This document shows, piece after piece, positions 9,332-18,442 of a stretch of 64,000 nt of DNA. The notes beneath the pieces are model-generated. The model saw only the letters and a program-made list of their open reading frames with translations, ran no database searches and had not been told where the DNA came from. Made by a program: the position numbers and the translations under genes. The DNA is from Clostridium neonatale (GTDB lineage: Bacteria > Bacillota > Clostridia > Clostridiales > Clostridiaceae). Where the stretch lies: assembly GCF_001458595.1 (NCBI RefSeq), contig NZ_LN890328.1, forward strand, positions 372,529-436,528. The letters are read 5' to 3'. Within the stretch, counting starts at the first letter, position 1. Every line of letters begins with the position of its first letter.

Positions 9332-10099
9332 ATGAGAAAAATATACAACAGCTTTATAATGGCGTTAAGTATGTTTACAATAATACCTACGCCATATATT
9401 GAATGGGATGATGAAAGCAGCAAAAATATGATGAAATTTTATCCAGTTATCGGATTGATTGTAGGTGCCATATGGAGTCTCATTTATGTGATTTTAAGTA
9501 TTATAAATTGTACTATTATGATTAAAACTACAGTGATAATGATTGTACCATTTATAATAACTGGTATGCTTCATTTAGATGGATATTGTGATGTATGTGA
9601 TGCTATACTTTCAAGACGTGAAAAAGAAGAAAAGCTTAGAATATTAAAAGATTCACATATTGGAGCGTTTGCAGTAATAAGTCTTATAATATTATTCTTT
9701 TTGCAATTTTCAGGAGTATATTCGTTTTTAGAAAAAAATATTGACATTAGAAATATCATTTGTTTATTGATATTGATTCCAGTAATAAGCAGGAGTCTTG
9801 CAGGGTATTTTTTACTAAGCAAAATTACAATTAAGGAAAGTTCACTTGGGACATATTTTAAAAAAGGTACTAATAAAGTTGATATAATAATAATGATAGG
9901 TGTAATAATTTTAAGTACAATATGTATTTTCATAAATAGTGGATTAAAATATTCTATAGTACCACTTACTATGACTGCTATAGTAACAGTAGGAGTTAGA
10001 AAATGTATTAAAGAATTTGGTGGAGTTTCTGGTGATGTGGCAGGCTTTGCTTTGATTATTGGTGAAGCTGCAGGACTGATAACTTTAGGAATTATGTAA
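9332..10099 (+). CDS. cobS: Adenosylcobinamide-GDP ribazoletransferase (cobalamin synthase)
   Basis: A 255-residue polytopic membrane enzyme that joins adenosylcobinamide-GDP with alpha-ribazole. The family signature [16 protein letters not shown] and [18 protein letters not shown] are clear, and several hydrophobic segments follow. An in-frame ATG at 9293 exists, but GGGGGA lies 9 bases before the ATG at 9332, which also gives the usual length. The C-terminal [20 protein letters not shown] is typical. Confidence 0.93.
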   Translation: MRKIYNSFIMALSMFTIIPTPYIEWDDESSKNMMKFYPVIGLIVGAIWSLIYVILSIINCTIMIKTTVIMIVPFIITGMLHLDGYCDVCDAILSRREKEEKLRILKDSHIGAFAVISLIILFFLQFSGVYSFLEKNIDIRNIICLLILIPVISRSLAGYFLLSKITIKESSLGTYFKKGTNKVDIIIMIGVIILSTICIFINSGLKYSIVPLTMTAIVTVGVRKCIKEFGGVSGDVAGFALIIGEAAGLITLGIM

Positions 10100-10111
10100 T
10101 TTGGAGGGAAT

Positions 10112-10504
10112 ATGATTTTAATATTTGGAGGATCATATAATGGAAAACTTAATTTCTGCAAAGAAAAATATATGGTAAAAGATGATGAAATCTTTTTTTG
10201 TGGAAAAGATAATAAAGATAATATAGAAAAATTAAATTTTAACAAAAAAGTAATATGTGGTTTACATATTTTTGTGAAAGAATGTGTTAAAAATAATATT
10301 AGTGCATTAGATATAATAAAGAATAATGCAGATAATTTAAATGATAAGATAATTATTTGTGATGAAATAAATAGTGGTATTGTTCCAATGAAAAAAGAAG
10401 ATAGAATGTGGCGAGAAGAATGTGGACAGTCACTTCAATTTTTAAGTAAACACTCTGAGGAAGTATACAGAGTATTTTTTGGAATACCAGAAAAGCTTAA
10501 ATAG
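10112..10504 (+). CDS. Short second CobU-like protein
   Basis: A 130-residue protein, 12 bp after cobS with GGAGG before its start. It has a degenerate P-loop FGGSYNGK (residues 5-12) and a C-terminal half DEINSGIVP (84-92), MWREECGQ and VYRVFFGIPEKLK that match the end of CobU. It lacks the central ATxxxxDxEM...RIxxH region, including the guanylylated His. It therefore complements the neighbouring cobU gene, which has the His but lacks the GIVP motif. It could be a subunit, an accessory or a decayed paralogue; the gene itself is intact. Confidence 0.7.
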   Translation: MILIFGGSYNGKLNFCKEKYMVKDDEIFFCGKDNKDNIEKLNFNKKVICGLHIFVKECVKNNISALDIIKNNADNLNDKIIICDEINSGIVPMKKEDRMWREECGQSLQFLSKHSEEVYRVFFGIPEKLK

Positions 10505-10537
10505 TATAACTTTTAAATTTTTCTTAAGGAGGATAAT

Positions 10538-10567
10538 ATGGGATACTGTGGTATTTACAAATTTTAA
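10538..10567 (+). other. Nine-codon micro-ORF with a perfect ribosome site
   Basis: AAGGAGG at 10527-10533 is followed after 4 bases by ATG and nine codons encoding MGYCGIYKF, then TAA. The ribosome site is stronger than that of the phosphatase gene downstream (10623). It may be a leader peptide, a translational enhancer for the next gene, or the remaining start of a deleted gene. Nothing more can be said from sequence alone. Confidence 0.35.
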
Positions 10568-10622
10568 TTAAAAAGAGAATAAGTAAGAAGTAAATAATGC
10601 GACAGTGCCATATAAGAAGTTT

Positions 10623-11225
10623 ATGAAAAAGAAGATATATTTAATAAGGCATGGGAAAACGTATTGTAATGAAAAACAACTATATTGCGGCAAGACTGAT
10701 ATTGATTTAAGTGAATCTGGAAGAAAAGAGCTTGAATCAAGGGATATAAATATATATCCTAAATGTGATTTTTATTTTACAAGTGGACTTAAAAGAGCAA
10801 ATTCAACTTTGGAGATTATCTGTCCAGATAAGAAGTATACAGTTATAAATGAATTTTCTGAATATAACTTTGGTGATTTTGAATTAAAATCTTATGAAGA
10901 TTTAAAGGATTTGAAAGAATATCAAGATTGGATAATTGATGAAACTCAAAATGTATGTTGTCCAAATGGAGAGAGCAAACTTGAATTTAGAAATAGAATT
11001 GAAAAAGCTTTTGATAAGCTTATAAAATATATGTTTAAAGAAAATAAAGAGACAAGTTTAGGGGTCATTCATGGTGGAGCTATAGGCATAATTTTAGAAA
11101 TCAAATACGATGACAGTAAAAAATTTTATGAGTGGCAGCCTAAAAATGGTTATGGTTATGAGATAATAGTAGATATCTTAGATAATAATGATTATGAGAT
11201 ATACTCCATAAGACCAATAGAATAG
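10623..11225 (+). CDS. cobC: Histidine phosphatase, CobC-like alpha-ribazole phosphatase
   Basis: A 200-residue phosphoglycerate-mutase-like enzyme with the phospho-His motif IYLIRHGKTYCNE near the N-terminus and VIHGGAIGIIL as the second catalytic His. Embedded in the cobalamin cluster, it most likely dephosphorylates alpha-ribazole phosphate or adenosylcobalamin phosphate. A GTG at 10605 is in frame, but the ATG at 10623 begins just before the first strand and is chosen. The ribosome site is weak (AAGAAG). Confidence 0.8.
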   Translation: MKKKIYLIRHGKTYCNEKQLYCGKTDIDLSESGRKELESRDINIYPKCDFYFTSGLKRANSTLEIICPDKKYTVINEFSEYNFGDFELKSYEDLKDLKEYQDWIIDETQNVCCPNGESKLEFRNRIEKAFDKLIKYMFKENKETSLGVIHGGAIGIILEIKYDDSKKFYEWQPKNGYGYEIIVDILDNNDYEIYSIRPIE

Positions 11226-11247
11226 TATAAAAATACGGAGAAAAGAA

Positions 11248-12198
11248 ATGATACAATTAACATTAGGATTTATTTTAGATTTATTTATAGGTGATCCAAA
11301 CAATCCAGTTCATCCAGTAAGAATAATAGGAAAGATTTGCAGCAGCTTAGAAAATATATTTAGAAAGCTATTAAAAAGCAACTTAAAAACAGCTGGATTT
11401 ATTGTATGGATAATTACAGTAGCAATTACATTCTTTACGACATATATGTTAGTATGCATATTCAATAAGGTTAATATATACTTAGGCGTTATAATTGAGG
11501 GAATATTAATATATTTCTGCATATCAAGCAAGGGGTTGATAGTGGAAGGTTTTAAAGTTATAAATTATTTAATAAAAGATGATGTGGAAAAAGCAAGACA
11601 TCAATTGTCATATATAGTAGGGCGTGATACAAAAAGTTTAGACAAAGAAGGAATAATAAGAGCTGTTATTGAAACAATAGCTGAAAATATGTCAGATGGA
11701 GTTATAGCACCACTATTTTATGCAGGAATATTTGGAGCACCACTTGCAATGGCATATAAAGCTGTTAATACAATGGATTCAATGTTTGGATATAAAAATG
11801 ATAAATACATGGACTTTGGATATTTTCCAGCTAAATTAGATGATGTATTTAATTATATACCAGCAAGACTTACAGGAATTTTAATTGTTATATCGGCATT
11901 TGTATTAAAATATAATTATAGAAATAGTTATAAAATCTATAAGAGAGATAGATATAATCATACAAGCCCTAATAGTGCACATCCAGAAGCAGCTATGGCA
12001 GGTGCCTTAGATATTCAGCTTGGTGGAGCAAACTATTATTTTGGAAAGCTTGTAGTTAAGCCAACGATTGGAGATAAAATAAAAGTAATTGAAATAGAAG
12101 ATGTCAATCGTACAAAAAAAGTTCTTTATTTATCATCATTTATAGGATTTTTATTATCACTATTAATAAATTTTGTAGTACAATTTATTTTAAGATAG
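11248..12198 (+). CDS. cbiB: Adenosylcobinamide-phosphate synthase
   Basis: A 316-residue membrane protein that attaches aminopropanol phosphate to adenosylcobyric acid. Family signatures are LDLFIGDPNNPVHPVR near the N-terminus, VGRDTKSLDKEGIIRA, TIAENMSDGVIAPLFY, AYKAVNTMDSMFGYK and SPNSAHPEAAMAGAL. Several hydrophobic helices are evident. GGAG lies 8 bases upstream. CobD, which supplies its substrate, follows after 19 bp. Confidence 0.95.
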   Translation: MIQLTLGFILDLFIGDPNNPVHPVRIIGKICSSLENIFRKLLKSNLKTAGFIVWIITVAITFFTTYMLVCIFNKVNIYLGVIIEGILIYFCISSKGLIVEGFKVINYLIKDDVEKARHQLSYIVGRDTKSLDKEGIIRAVIETIAENMSDGVIAPLFYAGIFGAPLAMAYKAVNTMDSMFGYKNDKYMDFGYFPAKLDDVFNYIPARLTGILIVISAFVLKYNYRNSYKIYKRDRYNHTSPNSAHPEAAMAGALDIQLGGANYYFGKLVVKPTIGDKIKVIEIEDVNRTKKVLYLSSFIGFLLSLLINFVVQFILR

Positions 12199-12217
12199 AA
12201 ATGTGGAGGAAGTTGAT

Positions 12218-13285
12218 GTGGCAAGTTTTGGTCATGGTGGAAATGCAAAAATCATAAGCAGAGAAAAGAACATAGATTTTAAAGAAATAATAGATTTTTC
12301 TGCAAATATAAATCCTCTTGGTATTCCAGATAGCGTACGAAGTGCAATAGTAGAAAATATAAGATTAATTGAAAAATATCCAGACATAAGTTACTTTGAA
12401 TTAAAAGAATGCATAAGTAAGTTTGAAGATATAAGGAAAGAAAATATATTACTTGGAAATGGGGCATCAGAAGTTTTATTTTCTATAGTCAGAGCCATAA
12501 ATCCAAATAAATCATTAATAATGGCGCCAACTTTCTCAGAATACGAAGAAGCTGTTAATTCAGTAGGAGGAAGTATAAGGTATTATTATTTAAAAGAAGA
12601 ATACGCATTTAAGATACAAGATGACATTCTAGAATTTATAGATAATACACTAGATTTAATATTTATATGCAATCCTAATAATCCAACTGGAGTTTTAACA
12701 GATAAAGAACTGCTTTTTAAGATATTAATAAAAGCAAAAGAACATAATGTTAAGCTTTTAATAGATGAATCGTTTTTGGATTTTATAGAAGAAAAACTTA
12801 CAATGATAAATTACATAAATGAACATGATAATTTAATAATAGTTAAGTCATTAACTAAATTTTTTGCACTTCCAGGATTAAGAATTGGTTATGCACTTAC
12901 ATCGAATAAAATGTTAAAAGAAAAGATATTTGAAGTATCTCCAGCGTGGAATATAAATATATTAGCTGAAATTGCTACAAAAAGTGCATTAATAGATACA
13001 AGATACATAAAGAATACAAAAGAATTTATAGATAAAGAAAAAGATTATTTATATGAAGAACTTACAAAAATAAAAAGATTAAAGGTATTTAAGCCAAGTG
13101 TTAATTTTATTTTTATAAAAGTAAAAGGAGATTTAGACCTCAAGGAAGAGCTATTAAAATTTAAAATATTAATTCGCAGCTGCAGTAATTATAATGGTCT
13201 TAATAATAAATATTACAGATTTGCAGTTAGAACACATGAAGAAAATATTAGGTTAATAGAAAGTTTACAGGAAATATTAACATAG
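12218..13285 (+). CDS. cobD: L-threonine-O-3-phosphate decarboxylase
   Basis: A 355-residue PLP enzyme of the aminotransferase fold that forms (R)-1-amino-2-propanol O-phosphate. FGHGGN at the start and DFSANINPLG are characteristic of CobD; NPNNPTG and the PLP-lysine segment SLTKFFALPGLRIGY follow. The GTG at 12218 is preferred over the upstream in-frame GTG because GGAGGA (12205-12210) lies between them at proper spacing. HisC at 59884 shares the fold but not the GHGGN start. Confidence 0.92.
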   Translation: MASFGHGGNAKIISREKNIDFKEIIDFSANINPLGIPDSVRSAIVENIRLIEKYPDISYFELKECISKFEDIRKENILLGNGASEVLFSIVRAINPNKSLIMAPTFSEYEEAVNSVGGSIRYYYLKEEYAFKIQDDILEFIDNTLDLIFICNPNNPTGVLTDKELLFKILIKAKEHNVKLLIDESFLDFIEEKLTMINYINEHDNLIIVKSLTKFFALPGLRIGYALTSNKMLKEKIFEVSPAWNINILAEIATKSALIDTRYIKNTKEFIDKEKDYLYEELTKIKRLKVFKPSVNFIFIKVKGDLDLKEELLKFKILIRSCSNYNGLNNKYYRFAVRTHEENIRLIESLQEILT

Positions 13286-13352
13286 CACCATTTTTATAAA
13301 AGTCAAGGGTTATTTTAATGTTAAATTTATATTATAGTAGAGGTATAAAGAG

Positions 13353-14003
13353 ATGGAAAATAAGAAAGTGGTTATATCATTTAGTGGTGGAAAAGATAGT
13401 ACATTATCATTGTATAGAATGATAAAACAAGGATATGAAATAATAGGTCTTTTAGTTACTTTTGATGAAAATAATAATTCATGCTTTCACAAAATACCAG
13501 AGAAAATTTTTGAATATATATCTAAATCACTACAAATAGATTTGTACAAAATTGAATGCAGTAATGAAAAGATTTACGAAAAAGAATTCGAAAAGACATT
13601 AAAGAAAGCAAAAAATAATGGTGCAGATATTTGTGTATTTGGTGATATAGATATAGAACACCATAAAAAATGGGGGATTGATAGATGCAAAAATGCAGAA
13701 GTTGAGGCGTATTTTCCTTTATGGCAGGAAGATAGAGAAAAATTAACCCATGAATTTATAGATTCTGGATTTAATGCCATAATCAAAAAAGTTGATTTAA
13801 AAAAACTTAGTGAAAATTATCTTGGAAAAACTTTAACTAATGATTTAGTTGATGATATAAAAAATCTAGGATGTGATCCATGTGGAGAAAACGGAGAATA
13901 TCATACACTTGTTATCGATGGACCGATATTCAGTAAAAAAATAGAAATGAATATAATAGGTAAAGAAATAGTAGGTGAATATGGATATTTGATAGTATCA
14001 TAG
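13353..14003 (+). CDS. PP-loop ATP pyrophosphatase, Dph6/diphthine-ammonia-ligase-like
   Basis: A 216-residue adenine nucleotide alpha hydrolase. The PP-loop SFSGGKDSTLSLYR is at residues 9-22, and the C-terminal CDPCGENGEYHTLVIDGP is the conserved end of the Dph6/MJ0570 group. Bacteria have no diphthamide, so the annotation by homology does not give its role. It sits between cobD and cbiP, both ATP-linked steps of cobyric acid to cobinamide conversion, which suggests an ATP-dependent amide or salvage reaction on corrinoids; this is inference. Confidence 0.8.
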   Translation: MENKKVVISFSGGKDSTLSLYRMIKQGYEIIGLLVTFDENNNSCFHKIPEKIFEYISKSLQIDLYKIECSNEKIYEKEFEKTLKKAKNNGADICVFGDIDIEHHKKWGIDRCKNAEVEAYFPLWQEDREKLTHEFIDSGFNAIIKKVDLKKLSENYLGKTLTNDLVDDIKNLGCDPCGENGEYHTLVIDGPIFSKKIEMNIIGKEIVGEYGYLIVS

Positions 14004-14027
14004 ACTATATGATACTATCAAATATTT
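13988..14027 (+). terminator. Perfect 15-bp hairpin overlapping the PP-loop gene stop
   Basis: Arms 13988-14002 and 14008-14022 are perfectly complementary, with a 5-base loop and the TAG stop inside the structure. The following tatttgtt is a poor U tract, so termination may be partial. It separates the PP-loop gene from cbiP. Confidence 0.6.
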
Positions 14028-14051
14028 GTTACATACTGAAAGGAGTATATC

Positions 14052-15554
14052 ATGAATAAAAAAAACATTATGTTTTTGGGTACAGCATCTTCGGTTGGGA
14101 AAAGTACTTTAGCAGCAGCGTTATGTAGATATTTAGTTAATGATGGTTTTAATGTATCTCCTTTTAAAGCGTTAAATATTTCATTAAATTCGTTTGTTAC
14201 AAAAGAAAATTTGGAAATGGGAAGAGCGCAAGTGGTTCAAGCAGAAGCTTGTAAGATCGAGCCTAAGGCTATTATGAATCCAGTTTTATTAAAGCCAGGC
14301 GGAAATGTAACACAAGTTATAGTAGAAGGTAAGGTTTATAAAAATATTGAGCCATATAAATATAAAGAACTAAATGAAGAATTAAAAGTTAAAGTAAAGC
14401 AAGCTTATGATAAATTAAAAAGAAAACACGATATTATCGTTTTAGAAGGATCAGGAAGTTGTGCTGAGATTAATTTAAGAGATAGTGATATAGCTAATAT
14501 GTATATGGCTAAAAAGGTTAATGCACCAGTAATTTTAGTTGCAGATATTGATAGAGGTGGAGTATTTGCTTCAATTGTTGGAACGCTTCAATTATTAAAA
14601 CCTGATGAAAAAAAATTAGTTAAGGGTGTAATAATAAATAAATTCAGAGGTAATAAAGAGTTTTTTAAAGATGGAATAAAAGAGCTTGAAAGTATTATTA
14701 ATATACCAGTAATTGGAGTTATGCCATATGAAATGTTTAATATTGAAGATGAAGATAGTGTAACAGAAAAAATTAAAAATGAAAAAAAAGAAGGCACTAT
14801 TGATATTGCAATAATAAGACTTTCTCATATGTCTAATTTTACAGATTTTAATGTACTTGAAAACGTGGGATTTGTGAATGTAAGGTATGTTGATGATGTT
14901 AAAAAGTTAAAAAACCCAGATCTAATAATAATTCCTGGAACTAAAAATACCATAGAAGATTTAAGACTTCTAAAAGAAAAGAATTTATTTGAAAAAATAA
15001 AGGAATTAAAAGAAAAAGGAACTCCTATTTTTGGAATATGTGGCGGATATCAAATGCTTGGTAAATTTATATTGGATAAATTGGGTGTTGAAGGAGAAAT
15101 ATGCGAAGAAGAAGGTTTTGGTTTTTTAGATATAAAGACAAGATTTAATGAGAGAAAGATAACAAAGCAAACAAATGCAAAAATAGTATGTGACTTAGAA
15201 AAAATAAAAGATATACGTGGAAAAGATGTTTCAGGGTATGAAATACACAATGGAATAAGTAAAATTGGAAAAAATACAATTCCATTTATAAAGGATGCAG
15301 ATGAAAATATACTTGGAGTTTGTGATGAAAGTGGATTAGTTTCTGGAACATATCTTCATGGAATATTTGATTCAGAAGAATTTTTAAAAGCATTTATTAA
15401 CTCCTTAAGAGAAAATAGCAATATTCATAGTGATGATTATGAGGCTTGTGATAATATTATAATTGATAAAAAAGATAAAGAATATGACAGACTCGCTCAA
15501 GTTTTTAAAGATAATATCGATATAAATAAATTGAGAAAGATAATAGGGATATAA
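14052..15554 (+). CDS. cbiP: Cobyric acid synthase
   Basis: A 500-residue glutamine-dependent amidase that amidates side chains b, d, e and g. The N-terminal synthetase domain has [39 protein letters not shown] and [16 protein letters not shown]. The C-terminal class I glutaminase-like domain carries [11 protein letters not shown] with the nucleophile Cys and [11 protein letters not shown] with the His. GAAAGGAG precedes the start. CbiA (a,c-diamide synthase) is not in the window. Confidence 0.95.
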   Translation: MNKKNIMFLGTASSVGKSTLAAALCRYLVNDGFNVSPFKALNISLNSFVTKENLEMGRAQVVQAEACKIEPKAIMNPVLLKPGGNVTQVIVEGKVYKNIEPYKYKELNEELKVKVKQAYDKLKRKHDIIVLEGSGSCAEINLRDSDIANMYMAKKVNAPVILVADIDRGGVFASIVGTLQLLKPDEKKLVKGVIINKFRGNKEFFKDGIKELESIINIPVIGVMPYEMFNIEDEDSVTEKIKNEKKEGTIDIAIIRLSHMSNFTDFNVLENVGFVNVRYVDDVKKLKNPDLIIIPGTKNTIEDLRLLKEKNLFEKIKELKEKGTPIFGICGGYQMLGKFILDKLGVEGEICEEEGFGFLDIKTRFNERKITKQTNAKIVCDLEKIKDIRGKDVSGYEIHNGISKIGKNTIPFIKDADENILGVCDESGLVSGTYLHGIFDSEEFLKAFINSLRENSNIHSDDYEACDNIIIDKKDKEYDRLAQVFKDNIDINKLRKIIGI

Positions 15555-15567
15555 GGGAGTGATGTTT

Positions 15568-16080
15568 ATGCTAACAGCTACCGAGGAAAGAAATCTTGAA
15601 TATATAGAACAAAGAGCTAGGCATAATATAAGGGGAAAGAACTTTTTTACCACAACTGATGTATTAGAAGAAGCTTTTTGGATGAGCAAAGACAAAGCAT
15701 ATGAAGTATTAAAAAATATTTTAGGTAGAAAAACAATAAGAAATTCTCCAGATGCAATAGTTGATGAATATATTGACATGTTAAAAAAAGGGTATGCATC
15801 AATAGAAGAGCAGATAGATATTTTTGGTGGCGATAAAGCTTCTAGAGTAGAATCGACAGCAAGAATAAGATTTAAAAAATTTGCAGGTGGCACTTTTATA
15901 GATGCACTAAGAGAGGTCTATAATGTTGAAGAAGATGAGATTATGCCTCTTATAGGAAGATATTTAGGAAGCTTAGAATCACAAGTTTTTTCATATACAA
16001 TAGACCAAGAATCATTTCAGAGATATCTTGAATCTAATGTTGAGGAATTAGATGCTCAGTTTAAAAGATTTATGGATTAG
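15568..16080 (+). CDS. Uncharacterised 170-residue protein downstream of cbiP
   Basis: Not recognised. The protein is soluble, charged and predicted mostly helical, with no signal peptide or membrane segment. The N-terminal half (RARHNIRGKNFFTTTDVLEEAF) could be a small helix-turn-helix-like bundle, but this is weak. Upstream starts at 15559 and 15562 are possible; the ATG at 15568 has AGGGAG 8 bases before it. It begins 13 bp after cbiP, is the last gene of the cluster, and is followed by a strong terminator, so it is probably co-transcribed with cbiP. Confidence 0.75.
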   Translation: MLTATEERNLEYIEQRARHNIRGKNFFTTTDVLEEAFWMSKDKAYEVLKNILGRKTIRNSPDAIVDEYIDMLKKGYASIEEQIDIFGGDKASRVESTARIRFKKFAGGTFIDALREVYNVEEDEIMPLIGRYLGSLESQVFSYTIDQESFQRYLESNVEELDAQFKRFMD

Positions 16081-16095
16081 TTAAATTAAATATTA

Positions 16096-16164
16096 TTTAT
16101 TACTTCATAACAAAAGAGAGAGGAATATGAGTTTTTCCTCTCTCTTTTGTTATGAAGTAATAAA
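16096..16164. terminator. Bidirectional terminator with perfect 29-bp stem
   Basis: Arms 16096-16124 and 16136-16164 are exact complements around an 11-base loop. Runs of T follow on both strands. It ends the cobalamin cluster on the plus strand and the response-regulator operon on the minus strand, whose stop codon lies in the right arm. Confidence 0.92.
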
Positions 16165-17193
16165 TTCTTTATTTAATGTTAAAGCAAGAGTATAAGCGGA
16201 GTCGTAGTCAAATATATTAAGACATTCTTTAATTTTACTTAAAAGTTCTATTTGAATTTTTTTGAAATTATATCTTGATAATTCATCCAAACATTTAAAA
16301 GATTCATCTAAATCAAAATCATCAATAGAATTTATAAGAGACTTTATTAAATTTAATACTTTGGTTTTATTAAATTTCTTTAAAACATTTAAATGTGGAA
16401 TCTTTGAAGGAATGATAAAAGGTCTAATATTGCTTAAAAAAGCTTCATATTTCATAATAATATTCTCGTGATTTTTTATTACAAATTCTAAGTTACCGTT
16501 TAAGGCTTCTTCCTCATGTTGGCTTGCTAAATCAGATAAATTATAATCTCCAATAATGGCACAGACTGATTTTAAAGAGTGTACCTCAATCATATAATTT
16601 TTTATATCTCTATTCAAAGCATATTTTTTAATAAGTGAACATCTATTTATGCCATCATCATAAGCTACAGTTAAAAGTGACAAATATTTATTAATATCAT
16701 TTTCGAAGTAAATCAAAGCGTTTTTTAAATCAATATTAGGAATATTTAAGTCATAAGATTTAGTTATTTCTTTATTAAATATATTACAATCTTCTATAAC
16801 ATTTCTAGGAATATAAGTCTTTAACACACAGCTTAAAATCTTATTGTTAATTGGTTTCTTTATAAAATCATTAAAGCCATTTTTAATATAATTTGAAAGT
16901 ATATTTGGAGAATCATTACAAGTTAGGGCTATAAGTGTTAAGTTTTTATAATAGTCATCAGGAATGTTTCTAATATTATTGGCTGTTGATATTCCGTCTA
17001 TATCAGGCATTATATGATCTATAAAAATTATATCAAATTTTTCTTTCTTAATAAGTTCTAAACATTCAAAACCATTTTTTGCAATTGAAATATTCATTTT
17101 ATATTTCTGAAAAAGTTCTTTTTCAAAATTCAGTGTAACCATATTATCATCAACTATTAAAACCTTTGCTTTTGGGGCAATAAAATTATACAT
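16150..17193 (-). CDS. Response regulator with REC and Hpt-like domains
   Basis: A 347-residue protein. Residues about 9-125 form a receiver domain: VLIVDDN (acidic pocket), DIIFIDHIMPDIDG with the phosphoacceptor Asp, and FIKKPI with the conserved Lys. A central domain has EVHSLKSVCAIIG, the His-containing Hpt signature. The C-terminal 80 residues are helical. There is no DNA-binding or kinase domain. The ATG at 17193 is chosen because AGGAGGC precedes it and overlaps the stop of the HD-GYP gene upstream, so the two are coupled and probably form one phosphorelay. Confidence 0.85.
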   Translation of the reverse strand: MYNFIAPKAKVLIVDDNMVTLNFEKELFQKYKMNISIAKNGFECLELIKKEKFDIIFIDHIMPDIDGISTANNIRNIPDDYYKNLTLIALTCNDSPNILSNYIKNGFNDFIKKPINNKILSCVLKTYIPRNVIEDCNIFNKEITKSYDLNIPNIDLKNALIYFENDINKYLSLLTVAYDDGINRCSLIKKYALNRDIKNYMIEVHSLKSVCAIIGDYNLSDLASQHEEEALNGNLEFVIKNHENIIMKYEAFLSNIRPFIIPSKIPHLNVLKKFNKTKVLNLIKSLINSIDDFDLDESFKCLDELSRYNFKKIQIELLSKIKECLNIFDYDSAYTLALTLNKEFITS

Positions 17194-17206
17194 TATATTT
17201 TGCCTC

Positions 17207-18256
17207 CTATTCTTGAGTATATATTTTATATACTTGCTCAAATTTAGGATGTATACTTTTAAAAACTCCAACAATATTAGGGTCAAAATGAGTACCACTT
17301 GATTCTATAATTATTTCTGTAGCTTTAGAATGAGAAAGAGCTTGTTTATAAGGACGTTTAGAAGTTAAAGCATCATATACATCAGCAATAGCCATAATCC
17401 TTGCAGATAAAGGGATGTTTGTACCAGAGAGCCCATATGGATATCCGGTGCCATTCCATTTCTCATGATGTGAAAGTGCCATATCTTTTGCTATGTATAG
17501 GAAGCTTTCCCCATCAGTAGCATCAATAAGCTTTTGAAGAGCTCTTCCACCTAAGATGGTATGCTGCTTCATATATTCACGCTCATTATCATCAAATGTG
17601 CCATTTTTCAATAATATATTATCTGAAATTCCTATTTTACCGATATCATGAAGAGGAGCAGATCTAATCATATTATTAATATATTCATCAGTCAAAATAT
17701 CTGTATATAATTTATTCATGCAGACTGCTTCTACTAAAATCTGTAGATATTTTGCAGTTCTATTTATATGACCGCCAGTTTCTCCGTCTCTGCATTCAAC
17801 AAGTTCAGCAAGTCCTATAACCATAGTATCCTGTAGATTTTCAATGGTAGCCGTCTTTTCTGAGACTAATGATTCAAGTTCATTTCTATAGCTTGCAAGT
17901 TCTAATTGAGTATTAATTCTGCTTATCATAATTTCAGGGATAAAAGGCTTGAATATAAAATCAACAGCTCCTAGTTTCAGAGCTTTAAGTTCACTCTTAA
18001 CATCGTTTTGGACAGTCAGAAAGATTACAGGAACATTTTTGAATTTATCTATAGATTTAATTGTACAAAATACTTCGAATCCATCAACTCTAGGCATATT
18101 AATATCTAGTAATATTAAATCAGGAGTATGTGTTAGTAAAAATTTCATAGTTTGTACAGCTGACGTTAATAGTGTCACTTTAAAATGCGGTTTTAAGGAT
18201 TGTTCAACAAATTTAAGATTTGTAATATCATCATCTACTACTAATATATGTTTCAT
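17207..18256 (-). CDS. Response regulator with REC and HD-GYP domains (cyclic-di-GMP phosphodiesterase type)
   Basis: A 349-residue protein. The receiver domain has HILVVDDDITN, LILLDINMPRVDG (phosphoacceptor Asp) and FIFKPF. The C-terminal half is an HD-GYP domain with LHDIGKIGI, LSHHEKWNGTGYPYGLSG and MAIADVYDALTSKRPYK; all metal-binding and GYP residues are present, so hydrolysis of cyclic-di-GMP is plausible. The ATG at 18256 has GGGGGG upstream. It is the first gene of a two-gene operon with the REC-Hpt protein. Confidence 0.9.
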   Translation of the reverse strand: MKHILVVDDDITNLKFVEQSLKPHFKVTLLTSAVQTMKFLLTHTPDLILLDINMPRVDGFEVFCTIKSIDKFKNVPVIFLTVQNDVKSELKALKLGAVDFIFKPFIPEIMISRINTQLELASYRNELESLVSEKTATIENLQDTMVIGLAELVECRDGETGGHINRTAKYLQILVEAVCMNKLYTDILTDEYINNMIRSAPLHDIGKIGISDNILLKNGTFDDNEREYMKQHTILGGRALQKLIDATDGESFLYIAKDMALSHHEKWNGTGYPYGLSGTNIPLSARIMAIADVYDALTSKRPYKQALSHSKATEIIIESSGTHFDPNIVGVFKSIHPKFEQVYKIYTQE

Positions 18257-18294
18257 AATTATTCCCCCCACAGTATACCATAATCATATAAATA

Positions 18295-18331
18295 AAATTC
18301 GTCATAACCAGAGGATATGACGAATTTGTTG
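18295..18331 (-). terminator. Hairpin between the MntP-like gene and the HD-GYP regulator
   Basis: The sequence aaattcgtcat (from 18295) pairs with atgacgaattt (to 18327); read on the minus strand it is followed by ttatttat. It lies 110 bp beyond the MntP-like stop and just upstream of the HD-GYP gene, so it likely ends the former transcript. Confidence 0.6.
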
Positions 18332-18442
18332 TAGTGTTAAAATACATTTAATTTAAATTCATACCCTTAATATTATTTTAACAAAAAAAATATACTAAGT
18401 AAAAAGATTTATACAAATAAGGAATTATTTTGTAAATGATCG

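Noticed and set aside
9571..10245. Long antisense open frame of 224 residues opposite cobS
   Set aside because: It is a shadow of the membrane protein gene cobS; hydrophobic codons give long open frames on the opposite strand.
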